Below, in pieces: positions 9,153 to 10,480 of a DNA stretch of 10,480 bases. The DNA lies in assembly GCA_026989475.1 (NCBI GenBank), contig JALSJG010000238.1, forward strand, positions 1 through 10,480. Reading direction: 5' to 3'. The stretch is from Thermaceae bacterium. Its GTDB lineage: Bacteria > Deinococcota > Deinococci > Deinococcales > Marinithermaceae. The notes below the pieces were generated by a model that did not search any database, was not told the origin of the DNA, and saw nothing but the letters and a program-made list of their open reading frames with translations. The first letter of the stretch is position 1. Each line of letters starts with the position of its first letter. The position numbers and the translations under genes are program-made.

Positions 9153-9904
9153 GGGCGCGTCACCTCCCGGGCGAGGCGGGGCACGTGGACGAAGACGTCC
9201 TCGGGGCGCTCGCCGTAGTAGCGCTGGCGGACGGTGATGCGGGCGGGCTCGAGCTCGAGCACCGCGTAGCTCGGGAGCCCCTTGCCGCGCACCCGGTTGG
9301 TGGTGGCGGTACCCGCGTTCACGATCAGCATCCCTTCAAAGCGCCAGACCCAGGGGACGTGCTTGTGGCCGGTGAGCACCAGGTCCACCCCGTGGTCCAC
9401 CAGGAGCTTGAGGAGGTCCCCGGCGTCTTGCAGGATGTTCCGCTCCCGCCCGGCCCCCGGCACGGGGAGCAGGTGGTGGTGGGTGACGAAGACCTTCAGC
9501 GCCCCTTCGTCGGCGTGGGCGAGCGCCTCCTCCAGCCAGGGGTAGATGGTGCGCCCGATCCGGCCCTCGTCGAGGTCGGGCTCGGAGGAGTCGGCGGCCA
9601 CGAAGTAGACCCCGGGGAGCCGGAGGGTGCGGTAGCGGGGGCCGAAGAGCTCCTCGAAGTGGACGTACCCCACGTTCCGCGAGTCGTGGTTGCCCGGGGT
9701 GACCAGGATCGGGGCCTCGATCCGGTCGATCCAGGCCTTGGCCTCGGCGTACTGGTAGCCGAGCCCCTTGTCGGTGAGGTCCCCGGCGAGGACGACGAGG
9801 TCGGGGCGTTCCGCGTTGATCTCCTGGATCAGCCGCTCGAAGAGCTCGGGCACGAAGTGGCTTGAGCCCACGTGGATGTCGGAGACGTGGTAGACCCGCG
9901 GCAT
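9149..9904 (-). CDS. calcineurin-like metallophosphoesterase, CpdA/class III phosphodiesterase type
   Basis: This 251-residue cytoplasmic protein contains the full dinuclear-metal motif set: DIHVG (Asp9, His11), GDLTD (Asp42), GNHD (Asn72, His73), THHH (His142) and GHKH (His180, His182). The layout matches the CpdA/Icc-type class III cyclic nucleotide phosphodiesterases, though related enzymes act on other phosphodiesters, and the true substrate cannot be read from sequence. No signal peptide is present. The start is ATG at 9904, which puts VYHVSDIH at the N-terminus as expected, with TAGAAT 8 nt upstream and no Shine-Dalgarno, so a leaderless mRNA is likely. It is 18 bp after the ymdB-type gene and overlaps the NYN gene by 4 nt, placing two or three phosphodiesterase/nuclease-type enzymes in one run. 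Confidence 0.9.
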   Translation of the reverse strand: MPRVYHVSDIHVGSSHFVPELFERLIQEINAERPDLVVLAGDLTDKGLGYQYAEAKAWIDRIEAPILVTPGNHDSRNVGYVHFEELFGPRYRTLRLPGVYFVAADSSEPDLDEGRIGRTIYPWLEEALAHADEGALKVFVTHHHLLPVPGAGRERNILQDAGDLLKLLVDHGVDLVLTGHKHVPWVWRFEGMLIVNAGTATTNRVRGKGLPSYAVLELEPARITVRQRYYGERPEDVFVHVPRLAREVTRP

Positions 9905-9912
9905 GCGAACGT

Positions 9913-9918
9913 ATTCTA
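9913..9918 (-). promoter_or_regulatory. -10 box, leaderless promoter of metallophosphoesterase-NYN operon
   Basis: TAGAAT on the minus strand lies within the 18-bp gap after the ymdB-type gene and 8 nt before the ATG at 9904. It is the same hexamer as the one before the DUF355 gene, with the same spacing. No -35 is recognisable. Confidence 0.5.
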
Positions 9919-9922
9919 CCCG

Positions 9923-10480
9923 CTAGGGTTCGTCCCAGCGGTAAGGGCGGATCGCCGTGGCGCGGCCGCCGGTGAGCTCGAGCTCCACGGCGCACAGGCT
10001 CGCCCGTCCCTCGGCCGGCCGGAAGGGTTGGGGCAGGGCGGTGAGGAAACGCCTTAGAAAACTCTTCACCTCTCCTCCGATGATCGAATCGTAGGTTCCG
10101 GTCATCCCCACGTCAGTGAGGAACGCGGTTCCCTGCTCGCTGATCCGGGCGTCGGCGGTGGGGACGTGGGTGTGGGTCCCGAGCAGGGCGCTCACCCGCC
10201 CGTCTAAATAGTGAAAGAGGGCGTACTTTTCGCTGGTGACCTCGGCGTGCACGTCCACGAGCCGGTTCTCGGCCTCGTTTTCCGCGAGGATCCGGTCCGC
10301 TACCTGAAAGGGGGAGTCGAGGTTCGCATCCAAAAAGATCCGACCCATGAGCTGGAAGAGCAAGAGCCGCTCGCCCCCGGCCTCGAGCACGAGCCGGTCC
10401 CTTCCGGGCACGCCCGGCGGGTAGTTGGCCGCCCGGAGGATGGGCTCGGTTTCGATGAGCTCGAGGATTTCCTTTTTGTC
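9923..10480 (-). CDS. ymdB: YmdB family metallophosphoesterase (C-terminal part, runs off the right edge)
   Basis: The frame is open to the window edge, giving 185 residues of an expected 255-265. It reads DKKEILELIETEPILRAANYPPGVPGRD, then VDVHAEVTSEKYALFHYLDGRVSALLGTHTHVPTAD, TAFLTDVGMTGTYDSIIG and a C-terminal strand pair. These are the conserved blocks of the YmdB / TIGR00282 family, whose Bacillus member is a 2',3'-cyclic-nucleotide phosphodiesterase and for which a Deinococcus relative (DR1281) has a known structure. The visible metal-binding histidines are in VDVHAE and GTHTHV. An in-frame GTG at 10411 is not the start, because family sequence continues upstream of it. In many bacteria this gene adjoins rny (RNase Y); what lies upstream here is outside the window. 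Confidence 0.9.
   Translation of the reverse strand, partial: DKKEILELIETEPILRAANYPPGVPGRDRLVLEAGGERLLLFQLMGRIFLDANLDSPFQVADRILAENEAENRLVDVHAEVTSEKYALFHYLDGRVSALLGTHTHVPTADARISEQGTAFLTDVGMTGTYDSIIGGEVKSFLRRFLTALPQPFRPAEGRASLCAVELELTGGRATAIRPYRWDEP

Noticed and set aside
10409..10411. GTG at 10411 as start of the YmdB-type gene
   Set aside because: Conserved family sequence (ANYPPG and DKKEIL) continues in frame upstream to the window edge.

Overview
This is a high-GC, gene-dense bacterial chromosomal segment with short intergenic gaps, and it looks like a member of the Deinococcota, most likely the Thermales (Thermus, Meiothermus, Oceanithermus or Marinithermus type). The basis is GC-rich codon use, the Thermus-like AroH N-terminus (MVRGIRGAITV), a futalosine-type menaquinone gene pair, a YmdB-family phosphodiesterase, and operon-head genes that mostly lack a Shine-Dalgarno sequence but carry a TANNNT -10 box 6-8 nt before the start codon, as in leaderless Deinococcus and Thermus mRNAs. 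The assignment is inference; no 16S or other marker is present. I see no mobile element, CRISPR array, tRNA, rRNA or sign of recent transfer.

Left block (1-3514, all minus strand). Transcription runs mqnC -> aminofutalosine deaminase-like gene -> CLC family transporter -> aroH, which is cut by the window edge. The first three are packed with a 4-nt overlap and a 1-nt gap, and aroH follows after 37 bp. Two genes serve the futalosine route to menaquinone, which starts from chorismate; AroH draws on the same chorismate pool for Phe/Tyr. The CLC protein is an unexpected passenger.

Middle (3515-7853). A divergent 43-bp spacer separates mqnC from a DUF355 'adenosine-specific kinase' gene on the plus strand. 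It converges on a minus-strand pair, a DUF3108-like gene and hisD, joined by an ATGA overlap with the hisD ribosome binding site inside the upstream reading frame. A second divergent spacer (54 bp) separates that pair from lepA (elongation factor 4), whose end is followed by a 17-bp perfect stem-loop.

Right block (7948-10480, all minus strand). Transcription runs ymdB-type phosphodiesterase (cut by the right edge) -> class III metallophosphoesterase -> NYN/PIN-like putative RNase -> small unknown lipoprotein. The middle two overlap by 4 nt. A terminator-like hairpin sits at the end of the NYN gene, and a 10-bp inverted repeat next to it could hide the lipoprotein ribosome binding site in read-through RNA.

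Most of the window is ordinary housekeeping gene content and I do not see a clear new biological system. The points most worth checking are the repeated leaderless start pattern, the CLC protein lacking residues associated with proton coupling, and the inverted repeat before the lipoprotein gene.
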